A DNA stretch of 64,000 nt from Rutidosis leptorrhynchoides. Lineage: Eukaryota; Streptophyta; Magnoliopsida; Asterales; Asteraceae. The stretch's first letter is position 1; every line of letters starts with the position of its first letter. Location: NCBI RefSeq assembly GCF_046630445.1, contig NC_092338.1, positions 338,481,001 to 338,545,000 on the forward strand. The letters are read 5' to 3'. Below are positions 42,136 through 54,473 of this stretch, in pieces. The notes under the pieces were generated by a model, which saw nothing but the letters and a program-made list of their open reading frames with translations, was not told where the DNA came from and did not search any database. A program made the translations under genes and the position numbers.

Positions 42136-45100
42136 ATGGCACCGACTACTCGACACACCATGAATATGAATGAAGAGGAATTCCGTACTTTTCTAGCTTC
42201 AAACATAGCCGCAGTACAGGCTGCGCTACATACCAACAATAACCTTGGATCTAGCAGTACAGGAAATCGTGTAGGATGCACCTTCAAAGAATTCACTGCC
42301 TGCAAACCTTTGGAATTTGATGGAACCGAAGGACCGATCGGATTGAAACGGTGGACCGAGAAGGTCGAATCGGTGTTTGCCATAAGTAAGTGTACTGAAG
42401 AGGACAAAGTGAAGTACGCTACGCATACCTTCACAGGTTCTGCGTTAACATGGTGGAATACCTATCTAGAGCAAGTGGGACAAGACGATGCGTACGCACT
42501 ACCGTGGTCAGCATTCAAGCACTTGATGAACGAGAAGTACCGTCCCAGAACCGAGGTCAATAAGCTCAAGACAGAACTTAGAGGGTTACGAACCCAAGGA
42601 TTTGATATTACCACGTACGAAAGACGATTCACAGAATTGTGCCTATTGTGTCCGGGAGCATTCGAAGATGAGGGAGAGAAGATCGACGCATTTGTGAAAG
42701 GATTACCGGAAAGAATCCAAGAAGATATAAGTTCACACGAGCCCGCCTCTATACAACAGGCATGTAGAATGGCTCACAAACTAGTGAACCAGATTGAAGA
42801 AAGAATTAAAGAACAGACTGCTGAAGAGGCCAATGTGAAGCAAGTCAAAAGAAAGTGGGAGGAAAACGGTGATAAGAATCACCAATACAACAACAGCAAT
42901 TACAACAATAATCGCAACAATTATCCCAACAATCGCAACATCAATCGCAACTACAACAAACGGCCCAACAACAACAACAACAACAACAACAACAGCAACT
43001 ACAACAATCATCCCAACAACAATAATAACCGCAACAACAACAACAATCAGAAGCAGCTATGCCAAAGGTGTGAAAAGAATCACTCGGGGTTCTGCACCAA
43101 ATTTTGCAACAAGTGTAAAAGAAATGGTCATAGCGCGGCGAAGTGTGAGGTCTACGGACCAGGGGTTAATAGAACGAAAGGAACAAATGGTGTCGGAACG
43201 AGTAATGGCGGAGCAAGTAGTGTCGGAGCAAGTTATGCCAATGTAGTTTGTTATAAATGTGGAAAACCGGGCCACATTATTAGAAATTGCCCGAACCAGG
43301 AGAACACGAATGGACAAGGCCGCGGAAGAGTTTTCAATATTAATGCGGCAGAGGTACAGGAAGACCCGGAGCTTGTTACGGGTACGTTTCTTATTGATAA
43401 TAAATCTGCTTACGTTTTATTTGATTCGGGTGCGGATAGAAGCTATATGAGTAGAGATTTTTGTGCTAAATTAAGTTGTCCATTGACGCCTTTGGATAGT
43501 AAATTTTTACTCAAATTAGCAAATGGTAAATTAATTTCAGCAGATAATATATGTCGGAATCGAGAAATTAAACTGGTTAGCGAAACATTTAAGATTGATT
43601 TGATACCAGTAGAGTTAGGGAGTTTTGATGTGATAATCGGTATGGACTGGTTGAAAGAAGTGAAAGCAGAGATCGTTTGTTACAAAAATGCAATTCGCAT
43701 TATACGAGAAAAAGGAAAACCCTTAATGGTGTACGGAGAAAAGGGCAACACGAAGCTACATATTATTAGTAATTTGAAGGCACAAAAACTAATAAGAAAA
43801 GGTTGCTATGCTGTTCTAGCACACGTCGAGAAAGTACAAACTGAAGAAAAGAGCATCAATGATGTTCCCATTGCAAAAGAATTTCCCGATGTATTTCCGA
43901 AAGAATTACCGGGATTACCCCCACATCGATCCGTTGAATTTCAAATAGATCTTGTACCAGGAGCTGCACCAATAGCTCGTGCTCCTTACAGACTCGCACC
44001 CAGCGAGATGAAAGAACTGCAAAGCCAATTACAAGAACTTTTAGAGCGTGGTTTCATTCGACCAAGCACATCACCGTGGGGAGCTCCTGTTTTGTTTGTC
44101 AAGAAGAAAGATGGTACATTCAGGTTGTGTATCGACTATCGAGAGTTGAACAAGCTTACCATCAAGAACCGCTACCCACTACCGAGAATCGACGACTTAT
44201 TTGATCAACTACAAGGCTCGTCTGTTTATTCAAAGATTGACTTACGTTCCGGGTATCATCAAATGCGGGTGAAAGAAGATGATATTCCAAAGACTGCTTT
44301 CAGAACACGTTACGGTCATTACGAGTTTATGGTCATGCCGTTTGGTTTAACTAATGCACCAGCTGTGTTCATGGACCTTATGAACCGAGTGTGTGGACCA
44401 TACCTTGACAAGTTTGTCATTGTTTTCATTGATGACATACTTATTTACTCAAAGAATGACCAAGAACACGGTGAACATTTGAGAAAGGTGTTAGAAGTAT
44501 TGAGGAAGGAAGAATTGTACGCTAAGTTTTCAAAGTGTGCATTTTGGTTGGAAGAAGTTCAATTCCTCGGTCACATAGTGAACAAAGAAGGTATTAAGGT
44601 GGATCCGGCAAAGATAGAAACTGTTGAAAAGTGGGAAACCCCGAAAACTCCGAAACACATACGCCAGTTTTTAGGACTAGCTGGTTACTACAGAAGGTTC
44701 ATCCAAGACTTTTCCAGAATAGCAAAACCCTTGACTGCATTAACGCATAAAGGGAAGAAATTTGAATGGAATGATGAACAAGAGAAAGCGTTTCAGTTAT
44801 TGAAGAAAAAGCTAACTACGGCACCTATATTGTCATTGCCTGAAGGGAATGATGATTTTGTGATTTATTGTGACGCATCAAAGCAAGGTCTCGGTTGTGT
44901 ATTAATGCAACGAACGAAGGTGATTGCTTATGCGTCTAGACAATTGAAGATTCACGAACAAAATTATACGACACATGATTTAGAATTAGGCGCGGTTGTT
45001 TTTGCATTAAAGACTTGGAGGCACTACTTATATGGGGTCAAAAGTATTATATATACCGACCACAAAAGTCTTCAACACATATTTAATCAGAAACAACTGA

Positions 45101-46710
45101 ATATGAGGCAGCGTAGGTGGATTGAATTGTTGAATGATTACGACTTTGAGATTCGTTACCACCCGGGGAAGGCAAATGTGGTAGCCGATGCCTTGAGCAG
45201 GAAGGACAGAGAACCCATTCGAGTAAAATCTATGAATATAATGATTCATAATAACCTTACTACTCAAATAAAGGAGGCGCAACAAGGAGTTTTAAAAGAG
45301 GGAAATTTAAAGGATGAAATACCCAAAGGATCGGAGAAGCATCTTAATATTCGGGAAGACGGAACCCGGTATAGGGCTGAAAGAATTTGGGTACCAAAAT
45401 TTGGAGATATGAGAGAAATGGTACTTAGAGAAGCTCATAAAACCAGATACTCAATACATCTTGGAACGGGGAAGATGTACAAGGATCTCAAGAAACATTT
45501 TTGGTGGCCGGGTATGAAAGCCGATGTTGCTAAATACGTAGGAGAATGTTTGACGTGTTCTAAGGTCAAAGCTGAGCATCAGAAACCATCAGGTCTACTT
45601 CAACAACCCGAAATCCCAGAATGGAAATGGTAAAACATTACCATGGATTTCATCACTAAATTGCCAAGGACTGCAAGTGGTTTTGATACTATTTGGGTAA
45701 TAGTTGATCGTCTCACCAAATCAGCACACTTCCTGCCAATAATAGAAGATGACAAGATGGAGAAGTTAGCACGACTGTATTTGAAGGAAGTCGTCTCCAG
45801 ACATGGAATACCAATCTCTATTATCTCTGATAGGGATGGTAGCTTTATTTCAAGATTCTGGCAGACATTACAGCAAGCATTAGGAACTCGTCTAGACATG
45901 AGTACTGCCTATCATCCACAAACTGATGGGCAGAGCGAAAGGACAATACAAACGCTTGAAGACATGCTACGAGCATGTGTTATTGATTTTGGAAACAGTT
46001 GGGATCGACATCTACCGTTAGCAGAATTTTCCTACAACAACAGCTACCATTCAAGCATTGAGATGGCGCCGTTTGAAGCACTTTATGGTAGAAAGTGCAG
46101 GTCTCCGATTTGTTGGAGTGAAGTGGGGGATAGACAGATTACGGGTCCGGAGATTATACAAGAAACTACCGAGAAGATCATCCAAATTCAACAACGGTTG
46201 AAAACCGCCCAAAGTCGACAAAAGAGCTACGCTGACATTAAAAGAAAAGATATAGAATTTGAAATTGGAGAGATGGTCATGCTTAAATTTGCACCTTGGA
46301 AAGGCGTTGTTCGATTTGGTAAACGAGGGAAATTAAATCCAAGGTATATTGGACCATTCAAGATTATTGATCGTGTCGGACCAGTAGCTTACCGACTTGA
46401 GTTACCTCAACAACTCGTGGCTGTACATAACACTTTCCACGTCTCGAATTTGAAGAAATGTTTTGCTAAAGAAGATCTCACTATTCCGTTAGATGAAATC
46501 CAAATCAACAAAAAACTTCAATTCATCGAAGAACCCGTCGAAATAATGGATCGTGAGGTTAAAAGACTTAAGCAAAACAAGATACCAATTGTTAAGGTTC
46601 GATGGAATGCTCGTAGAGGACTCGAGTTCACCTGGGAGCGTGAAGATCAGATGAAGAAGAGATACCCGCATCTATTTCCAGAAGATTCGTCAACACCTTC
46701 AACAGCTTAA
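42136..46710 (+). pseudogene. Element B gag-pol polyprotein, one in-frame stop
   Basis: The ATG at 42136 ([16 protein letters not shown]) is preferred over 42100 because family members start at the TTR segment. Gag capsid spans about residues 60-250 ([26 protein letters not shown]), followed by an Asn-rich tract (about 42866-43050), one irregular Cys/His knuckle and one full [14 protein letters not shown]. Protease has FDSGADRSY (43422), RT has FIDDILIYS (44431) and RNase H has [23 protein letters not shown] and [10 protein letters not shown]. Integrase has an HHCC finger ([12 protein letters not shown]), the core Asp in MDFITK, SDRDGSF and the Glu in GQSERTIQ. A chromodomain-like tail ([18 protein letters not shown]) closes it. 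The TAA at 45631 stands where element A has a Glu codon. Otherwise 1525 codons are open. Confidence 0.93.
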
Positions 46711-46745
46711 AATTTCGGGACGAAATTTATTTAACGGGTAGGTAC
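46711..46745 (+). other. Element B polypurine tract
   Basis: AATTTCGGGACGAAATTT, then TTAACGGGTAGGTAC up to the LTR start. Same design as in element A. Confidence 0.8.
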
Positions 46746-48187
46746 TGTAGTGACCCGAACTTTTCAATGTTTATATATATTAATTGAGAGTGATATTTAC
46801 ATGATTAAATGTTTCCAACATGTTAAGCAATCAAACTTGTTAAAACTTGATTAATTGAAATAGGTTTCATATAGACAATTGACCACCCAAGTTGACCGGT
46901 GATTCACGAACGTTAAAACTTGTAAAAACTATATGATGACATATATATGGTTATATATATAGTTAACATTATATTATGATAATTAAACATATCATTAAGT
47001 ATATTAACAATGAACTACATATGTAAAAACAAGACTACTAACTTAATGATTTTGAAACGAGACATATATGTAACGATTATCGTTGTAACGACATTTAATG
47101 TATATATATCATATTAAGAGATATTCGTACATCATAATATCATGATAATATAATAATTTAAAATCTCTTTTGATATTATAAACATTGGGTTAACAACATT
47201 TAACAAGATCGATAACCTAAAGGTTTCAAAACAACATTTACATGTAACGACTAACGATGACTTAACGACTCAGTTAAAATGTATATACATGTAGTGTTTT
47301 AATATGTATTTATACACTTTTGAAAGACTTCAATACACTTATCAAAATACTTCTACTTAACAAAAATGCTTACAATTACATCCTCGTTCAGTTTCATCAA
47401 CAATTCTACTCGTATGCACCCGTATTCGTACTCGTACAATACACAGCTTTTAGATGTATGTACTATTGGTATATACACTCCAATGATCAGCTCTTAGCAG
47501 CCCATGTGAGTCACCCAACACATGTGGGAACCATCATTTGGCAACTAGCATGAAATATCTCATAAAATTACAAAAATATGAGTAATCATTCATGACTTAT
47601 TTACATGAAAACAAAATTACATATCCTTTATATCTAATCCATACACCAACGACCAAAAACACCTACAAACACTTTCATTCTTCAATTTTCTTCATCTAAT
47701 TGATCTCTCTCAAGTTCTATCTTCAAGTTCTAAGTGTTCTTCATATATTTTACAAGTTCTAGTTACATAAAATCAAGAATACTTTCAAGTTTGCTAGCTC
47801 ACTTCCAATCTTGTAAGGTGATCATCCAACCTCAAGAAATCTTTGTTTATTACAGTAGGTTATCATTCTAATATAAGGTAATAATCATATTCAAACTTTG
47901 GTTCAATTTCTATAACTATAACAATCTTATTTCAAGTGATGATCTTACTTGAACTTGTTTTCGTGTCATGATTCTGCTTCAAGAACTTCGAGCCATCCAA
48001 GGATCCGTTGAAGCTAGATCCATTTTTCTCTTTTCCAGTAGGTTTATCCAAGGAAATTAAGGTAGTAATGATGTTCATAACATCATTCGATTCATACGTA
48101 TAAAGCTATCTTATTCGAAGGTTTAAACTCGTAATCACTAGAACATAGTTTAGTTAATTCTAAACTTGTTCGCAAACAAAAGTTAAT
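46746..48187 (+). repeat. Element B, 3' LTR, first 1442 bp
   Basis: Matches 36916-38357. It is cut at AAAGTTAAT by the Athila-like element at 48188. At two sites where the copy-1 5' LTR differs (GTAATGATT near 37233, AAATACTTT near 37846), this LTR and the duplicate at 57544 share GTAACGATT and AAACACTTT, so those are changes in copy 1. Confidence 0.92.
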
Positions 48188-50067
48188 TGATGTCGTAGCG
48201 TGGGGTTACGAAATATACTATATTTTTAATACGGAATGCTACAAAATTTAACAAGTTTTAATTAAATATTTACAAAATGGATATACCAAAACCTTGCTAC
48301 AACACAATAGGCAGTGTACCTAGTCGCGAAGTAGTATAGTTTTTAGTAAGTCCGGTTCGTTCCACAGGGAGACGGGCTTATGAAACACTTTATTTTTATA
48401 TAACAATATATAAATATAAATATAAAAAGGGGGGTTTTACCGTTTAATGACCGGTTTTGTCGATTTTATATTTTAAAGTCACAATTAAAAGCTAATGCAA
48501 AATATTAAAAATAACTAAAAACTTAATTTAAAGAGTAAAGTAAATGACGATAATTAAAATGACAGAAATTAAAGTGCGAAAATTAAAAGTGCAATTAAAT
48601 ATGAAATAAAAGGGATTATGCTTATTTAAACTTCCATAATCATGATGTTCGGCGTATTAATTTTAGTTTTATGCCCATGGGTTAATTGTCCTTTGTCCTG
48701 GATTATTTAATATGTCCGTCTGGTTTTTGTCCATAACAGTCCATCAGTCATAAATATAAAGTGCGAGTGTCCTCGTCAAATTATCCTTATACCCGAAGTT
48801 AAATATTCCAACTAATTGGGGATTCGAATTGTAACAAGGTTTTAATACTTTGTTTAATGAATACACCAGGTTATCGACTGCGTGTAAACCAAGGTTTTAC
48901 TACTTTGTTAGCAATTACACCAATTACCCTTGAATGTAATTTCACCCCTGTTTTAATTATTCTAGTGGCTATTAATCCATTCCCGTGTCCGGTTAAATGA
49001 ACGATTATTCGTACATATAAATACCCCGCCCATCGTGTCCGATTGAGTGTATATGGTAATTTATAGGGACGCCCAATTGTAAATCTTTATATTAACATTA
49101 ACAAACTTTCATTTAGTTAAATAAATATAAAGCCCATTAATAGCCCATAGTCTAATTTCCACAAGTGTCGTTCTTTTGTCCAAACCCCAATTAAGGTACA
49201 AAGCCCAATAACCCCGTCTTTAATATTTAGTCCAACATCATGATTACTTTGGCTCAGATAAGCATAATAATAACTTAAGTACGAGACATTAATTTAAAAA
49301 GAAGAACATAGCTTACATTGATTATTTATCGCGTAGTGTTACACGGACGGAGCTCCGACTTTAAAACCCGTAAAATAACCTTTACATAACCCGAACTAAT
49401 CTAATATAACACTAATCTATACTATATATACATATATATATATTTATTTATATTATACTAGGGAGTATTATTATGTATTTGTGTGTGTGGTGTGTGTTAA
49501 AAACGAACGAAAACTGGCAAATTTATAGACCAGGCCTGATTCTGATCCTCATGCGACTCGCATGGGTTTATGCCTATTTGCCATGCGACTCGCATGGCCA
49601 CGCTGGACAGCTCACATATCTTTTGTCTTCTTGTTCGTCGACATATTTATTAAATATATATAAAATATAAATAATTTTAATAATTATTTATATATTATAT
49701 TATATTTATGTGCATAGTAGACTAGATATTTTTGGTCCATTGCGTCGGGCGTTTCTTCTTGGCTCGGGTCCCGGTTCCGGATTTTCGGACGTCCTTGCGT
49801 ACTATTTTATATCGTGTACTTTGCGTTTCGTAACTTGTACTCTTGTTATTTTTAGACGTTCCTCATCAATAATTTGAACCATTTTAATTGTATCTTGTAC
49901 ATTTGAGCATTTTGGACCTTTTTGTCTTCAAATCTTCGTTTACGCCTTTTGTCTTCGCACTTATTTAATATAAACGATTACAACTTAAAATAGGACAATT
50001 ACAACTAAATAATTTACATATTGGGAGGATATTGCTACTAAATATATGTTCATTTGGAGCACTATCA
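48188..50067 (-). repeat. Non-autonomous Athila-like 3' LTR
   Basis: 1880 bp from TGATGTCG to GCACTATCA. Inside are a TATA box (minus strand CTATAAA, 49522-49528) and two CATGCGACTCGCATG palindromes (49550-49564 and 49582-49596). The plus-strand bases after 50067 (AATATCCCCACACT) are the complement of the polypurine tract AGTGTGGGGATATT. Confidence 0.92.
49550..49596. repeat. Palindrome pair CATGCGACTCGCATG, 32 bp apart
   Basis: 49550-49564 and 49582-49596, identical, in the U3 part of the LTR. The nearer one lies 22 bp from the TATA box at 49522-49528. Confidence 0.95.
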
Positions 50068-52012
50068 AATATCCCCACACTTGAATGTTGCTTGTCCTCA
50101 AGCAATACATAACTTAAAATTATAATACAACACACGAATCACTTCTTTATTCTTCACACTTTGTACATCAGTGATTTTGATATGGCGGTATAAATAATGA
50201 TAGTAACGATAGAACCATGGTTAAAGGTGGGTGTGTCATCCACAGTTGCCTTGGGTTTAGGTCAACGACACTTGCAATCAAATAGCCGATTTACTTTCGG
50301 TTTTCAAAGCAAAGTGCACATTTGAAAGGTGGTTTACAGTCCCACATGACTATAAAAATGTAGATCCTTAAGAAAATTGGATCTTTATGAAAACATTTGA
50401 TCTTTTAAAAATTCAAGCTAGATTTTACCCTAGACAAGTTTTCTGATTTGATCCATCATCGGTGTTGCAAAATATATTTGTGGATCAATATTTTGGCTTA
50501 AAACTTTTAGGTTCGTGTAATCCACTGCTATCCCGGTATCGGAAGCACACATCCAGTTTACTTGTTCCGTATATTACCTTTCGGTAAACTACCGTCCGGT
50601 TGTAAAGGAAAGCGATGAACAAGAAACTGTTAAGGCAATGTCTAATGACATGCATTTGTTCATGGTCTAATTAACGTGTCGGATGCTAGAACTATCCTTG
50701 GTAGGAGCAATAGTAAAGATCATCCTTTGATTTTTCGGTCTGGCACAAGGTCCTGTCTTCGACCATGCTATGCAACCACCGTTCTTACGGTTGACACCCG
50801 ATTTGGTTCAGGTGACCTAATGAATTCCAGGTGAATTCCTAGGATTTTACGTTCAATGGTAATGAACGCATTGAAAATGGGTTTTCAGAAAACAAATCGG
50901 TTTGTAATTTTTATCAAAATATTTTCTCGTTCAAGCTCGAGTTTAGATATCATCGAATTCCATGAGTTTGAATTCTCAATCTTTAAGGTCAATCTCTAGG
51001 ATTGAGTATTATCAGTCTTAAAAGCTGATTTTTAATCTTTAAGGAGATTATCCTTTTCTGGGGATCTGATTCATTAGTCTTATCAAGCTAATTTGCACGG
51101 TGCCCCCCCATTGTACGAGATAAATCCTTCTCATGGTTAGGATAAATCTGACCACTTGGCGACCCTGTTTGATGCTGAGGTCCGTGGATTTCCAGCTGAT
51201 TTTAGAGATGACTTTTCTAGATTTTTCGTCAACCTACAGCTGGTCTGGACGACAACTTCATGACCTAAATCAAGAAGCGCGTGTCTTTTTCGGAAGACTT
51301 TACTTCCTTTTAATGATGGAATTGATTCATCGTGTAGATCCATCTATTCTTTTTTTCATCGGGTAAAATAGTTAATTTAGTTCAAAACAAAAACACCTGC
51401 AATAACTTTACAGAAACATGTGATAGATAATTTTTAATTGAATAACTTGGTACATTCTCCCCACACTTAGTTTATTTCTTTGCCTTTTTATTCTCTTCTA
51501 TTCCATTCTTAAATGAATTCAAGCGTTTTGGGTTGTTTCTCAATTTATGTCCTTTTTAAGGTAACGATAATTTCGGTATTAACACCTAGTTTTCATCGTT
51601 CATAAATATGTATAAACATGATTTTAAATTCATTTAGTTGAAATTTTTTTCAAATTTTCACAAAATTTGGCAAATAAACCAAGTGTAAACCCGAGAGAAT
51701 TTATAACCCTTCCCCACACTTGAGATCATGCAATGCCCTCATTTGCATGAAATCAGACTCTAATTATAAATTCATGAGGGTGATTAGTGTAGAAAAGTGA
51801 TTAAGAATACCTAGTTTGTACTTACAAAGCTCGACGAATGATAGATGGCGCGCCTCATCGTTCATTCCTTCTTGTATTATCACACATGTTTTTCTTCAAA
51901 AATGGTTGCTTTTCTGAACTGTTTGCTAATCTTTGAAAATGCATCTTTTACCCTAATTTATTATGCATGTTTATTAACGAGTTATGCACTAACCCGAACC
52001 TCTAATTTAACG
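50068..52012 (-). other. 3' non-coding part of the non-autonomous Athila-like element
   Basis: No recognisable gene. The stretches CTCCCCACACTTAG (about 51457) and CTTCCCCACACTTAGC (about 52028, at the ORF end) repeat the CCCCACACTT of the polypurine tract at about 50074-50083, as does CCTTCCCCACACTTG at about 51711. The internal 51571-51589 carries the TTTCGGTATTAACACCTAG module also found at the left of the window. Confidence 0.5.
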
Positions 52013-53113
52013 TTAAGTGGGGTTAGACTTCCCCACACTTAGCTGACGACATGTGAAATCGGTGGAATAAGTTCCACGAATTAAAATAGTGAGCCAGTTA
52101 TTTGCATCTCGGGTGGTGTATAATATATCAATGGGTTTAAAGTTTAGACTCACCCGATCGTCACTACTTAATTCTTTTTTAAGTGTAGCTTTTAGTAAAT
52201 GGATATGTCTCTTTTCTGGTTCTTGGTCAAATGGATCGATATACACCGACATACTTATATCTATAGGGTGGTCAATTCCAAAAGTGTCCTTCCGTTTATT
52301 CTCGGGATTAAAGTTTTCACCTCTATTACCCAATTGGGTGAAATCCGAGGTGTCATTATCTATTACAGCTCGTAGTTCATCTTCAGTAGATGACTCGTCT
52401 ATTGAGAATATTGGGTTGGAAAGTTGTGGGATGGTAAAGTTCGGTTTGGCCTCGGGGGTAAAATTTTCAACGTTATCGTTTTCCCAAGAGTACCAATTTG
52501 TCACCCTTACTTTATCTTTATTGGTTGATGGATTGATGCTTTCGTCAGTAGAGGCTAATGTGTCGATATATTGTGAAATTGGTAAGACTGAATAAAAAGT
52601 ATCATCGGGATAGTTGGTGATTTCGGAGCTCTCGAATTCATCAAAATTCGATGATATGAGATTTTCTTGCACAATACTCCTCAGATCAACAGGTGTGTAG
52701 TCTGATAGAGTTTCAGCTTTCCGGTTTACAAACTCGCTCATTTGTTCATTTTGAGCATCGAGTTCTTCGAGTTTGATTTTCATATGATCTAAAGAATTTT
52801 CGGACACGTAATTTTCCTCGTCTTCTGGTTGTTGAGTTTCGATAAATTCTTGGGAATAATCCCAGTTTGAATTGCGTTCTTCGTAATCGCTCCATTCAGG
52901 TTCTGTGGGTACGTAATTTTCCATAGGAACATAATAGTAACATTCCCATGTTGAGTGATAATCTCCACAGATTTCACAACCAGTTATTGTTTCGTCGTTC
53001 GCGATCCAAGATTGACTAACCGAATTGTCATCAACACTCATTTGAGAGTATTGATTTAATTGATTTCGGAGTTCAAAAAGAGTTTCCAAGGCTTTGTTTT
53101 CAAATTTTTCCAT
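52013..53113 (-). CDS. 366-residue acidic ORF with Gag-like start
   Basis: The N-terminus (MEKFENKALETLFELRNQL, then CEICGDYHSTWEC, a Cys/His group close to a zinc knuckle but one residue short) resembles the C-terminal half of Athila Gag. Most of the rest is Asp/Glu/Ser/Asn-rich (YPTEPEWSDYEERNSNWDY-like stretches, EDEENYVSENSLDH) without known domains. The last 60 residues become basic and ordered (HLLKATLKKELSSDDRVSLNF, TYSTDFTCRQLSVG). It is intact in an element that lacks all enzymes. It starts right after the leader block shared with the autonomous relative. It may supply a particle or RNA-binding role while enzymes come in trans, but no function is shown. Confidence 0.6.
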   Translation of the reverse strand: MEKFENKALETLFELRNQLNQYSQMSVDDNSVSQSWIANDETITGCEICGDYHSTWECYYYVPMENYVPTEPEWSDYEERNSNWDYSQEFIETQQPEDEENYVSENSLDHMKIKLEELDAQNEQMSEFVNRKAETLSDYTPVDLRSIVQENLISSNFDEFESSEITNYPDDTFYSVLPISQYIDTLASTDESINPSTNKDKVRVTNWYSWENDNVENFTPEAKPNFTIPQLSNPIFSIDESSTEDELRAVIDNDTSDFTQLGNRGENFNPENKRKDTFGIDHPIDISMSVYIDPFDQEPEKRHIHLLKATLKKELSSDDRVSLNFKPIDILYTTRDANNWLTILIRGTYSTDFTCRQLSVGKSNPT

Positions 53114-54449
53114 TTTATTGCGATGGCCAAATTTTAGCTACAATGTGGTGCATTCACGAATTATCCTATTAGTTATAAAAAATAGAAAAACTTATCTAAG
53201 TTGTCCAATTAATAGACTTTTCTGATTTTTGCCCACGTTTCGAATAGCCAAAAGATGCAGCAGGTAGCCAGGACCCTTTAAATCGGAAGCCCACAACTAG
53301 CCACTAACAAATCCAACTATTACTACGAACCAGAAAAATGTCAACGTCCATTAATTTAACCACTTAAATAATTTTTCTTTCCGTTTGAGAATTAGATAAG
53401 AAGTAGAGAAAATTTCTAAGTCCTAGAAAACTAAAGCGTCGAGAAATAAGAAAGAAATAGATTGCGCGTCGAAAAGTGTCGAAAAATAAAAAGGTAGAAA
53501 AATAGGCGTCGAAAAATAAAAATAAGAAAATAAAACGTCGGAACTTAAAAGTCTAAAAACTAAATCTAAAAAGTTGTGCCTAAAAGTATTAAGGCTTAGA
53601 AGCAATTCTTATAGGAAATCCGCAATTACTTAAAGGCACTAAAATCTATTTAAAACTAAAGCGAAAAACGGCGTCGCAAAATTCTAAAGCACCTAAATCT
53701 TAGTCTAAGGAATAAGCACTTAAGGGATTTTACGGCAATGCCTAAAAATTCTAGAAATAAAAATGAAACTACGGCAAAAACTAGACTTAAAACTAAGCAC
53801 GAATGATAAAAATACAAAAATTACGCTAAAAATAAATAAAAGATACAAAATATAAAGGAAAATAAAAAGTTGATAAAATTATATATTTTTATAAAAATAT
53901 TATTTTTATATTTATATTATAAAAGTATTAATTTTAAATAAAATAAAACTAATTATAAGTAATAATAACTAATTAAAAACTGAAATATAATAATAATAAA
54001 TAGATTAGGGTTTATAATAATAATAATAATAATAAAATCCGTAATAAATGCGAAAGTAGGGTTGTATGTGGCCCTGTCAGACCCCTCATGCGACTCGCAT
54101 GGGGTTCAGGCTAAAGGTCATGCGAGTCGCATGACCTCCAGAGCCGGTTCAAATGAGGGGGGTCAAATGACATGCTCAACCGTATTATTTATATTTATTT
54201 ATATTTTCTGTTTTAAATATTAAATAAAATATATATATAATTTAAATAAAAACTTAATATTTTTATAAAACTAAAAATAGAAATATTTGATAATTTTATA
54301 AATAAAAATATATATTTTTTTTTTCTTTTCGGATTTAATTTTATAAATTTTTAGATTTTTAAATTTTTTAATTTTTAGGATTTTATATTGTTTTTCTAAA
54401 AATAATAAATATATATATACAAAAATGAAAAATAGATAGTTTCGCCGAC
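53114..54449 (-). other. 5' leader of the non-autonomous Athila-like element
   Basis: Non-coding. 53205-53340 is the block conserved with 7860-8010. 53430-53560 is the GTCGAAAAATAA-type tract. 54087-54101 and 54119-54133 are palindromes CATGCGACTCGCATG and CATGCGAGTCGCATG, 32 bp apart. The rest is A/T-rich. Confidence 0.65.
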
Positions 54450-54467
54450 TCCCCGGCAGCGGCGCCA
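54450..54467 (-). other. Primer binding site (tRNA-Asp type)
   Basis: The minus strand reads TGGCGCCGCTGCCGGGGA, six bases from the LTR start at 54474. Confidence 0.92.
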
Positions 54468-54473
54468 AAAACT

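Larger units (their letters stand above)
36916..48187 (+). mobile_element. Tekay/Del-like LTR element B, nearly intact, with extra leader genes
   Basis: The 5' LTR is 36916-40165, then an iMet-type primer site, accessory ORF, F-box relic, gag-pol 42136-46710, polypurine tract and a 3' LTR (46746-48187) that is cut by another element. The C-terminus of pol carries a chromodomain-like tail, so this is a chromovirus of the Tekay type. About ten differences are visible between the LTRs over 1442 bp, so it is young. The rest of the 3' LTR (equivalent to 38358-40165) is not present in the window. Confidence 0.92.

Noticed and set aside
42781-43317. Minus-strand and shifted frames rich in Val/Ile or Thr over the element B gag
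   Set aside because: They are translations of the AAC/CAA-rich tract that encodes the Asn-rich part of Gag and have no support of their own.
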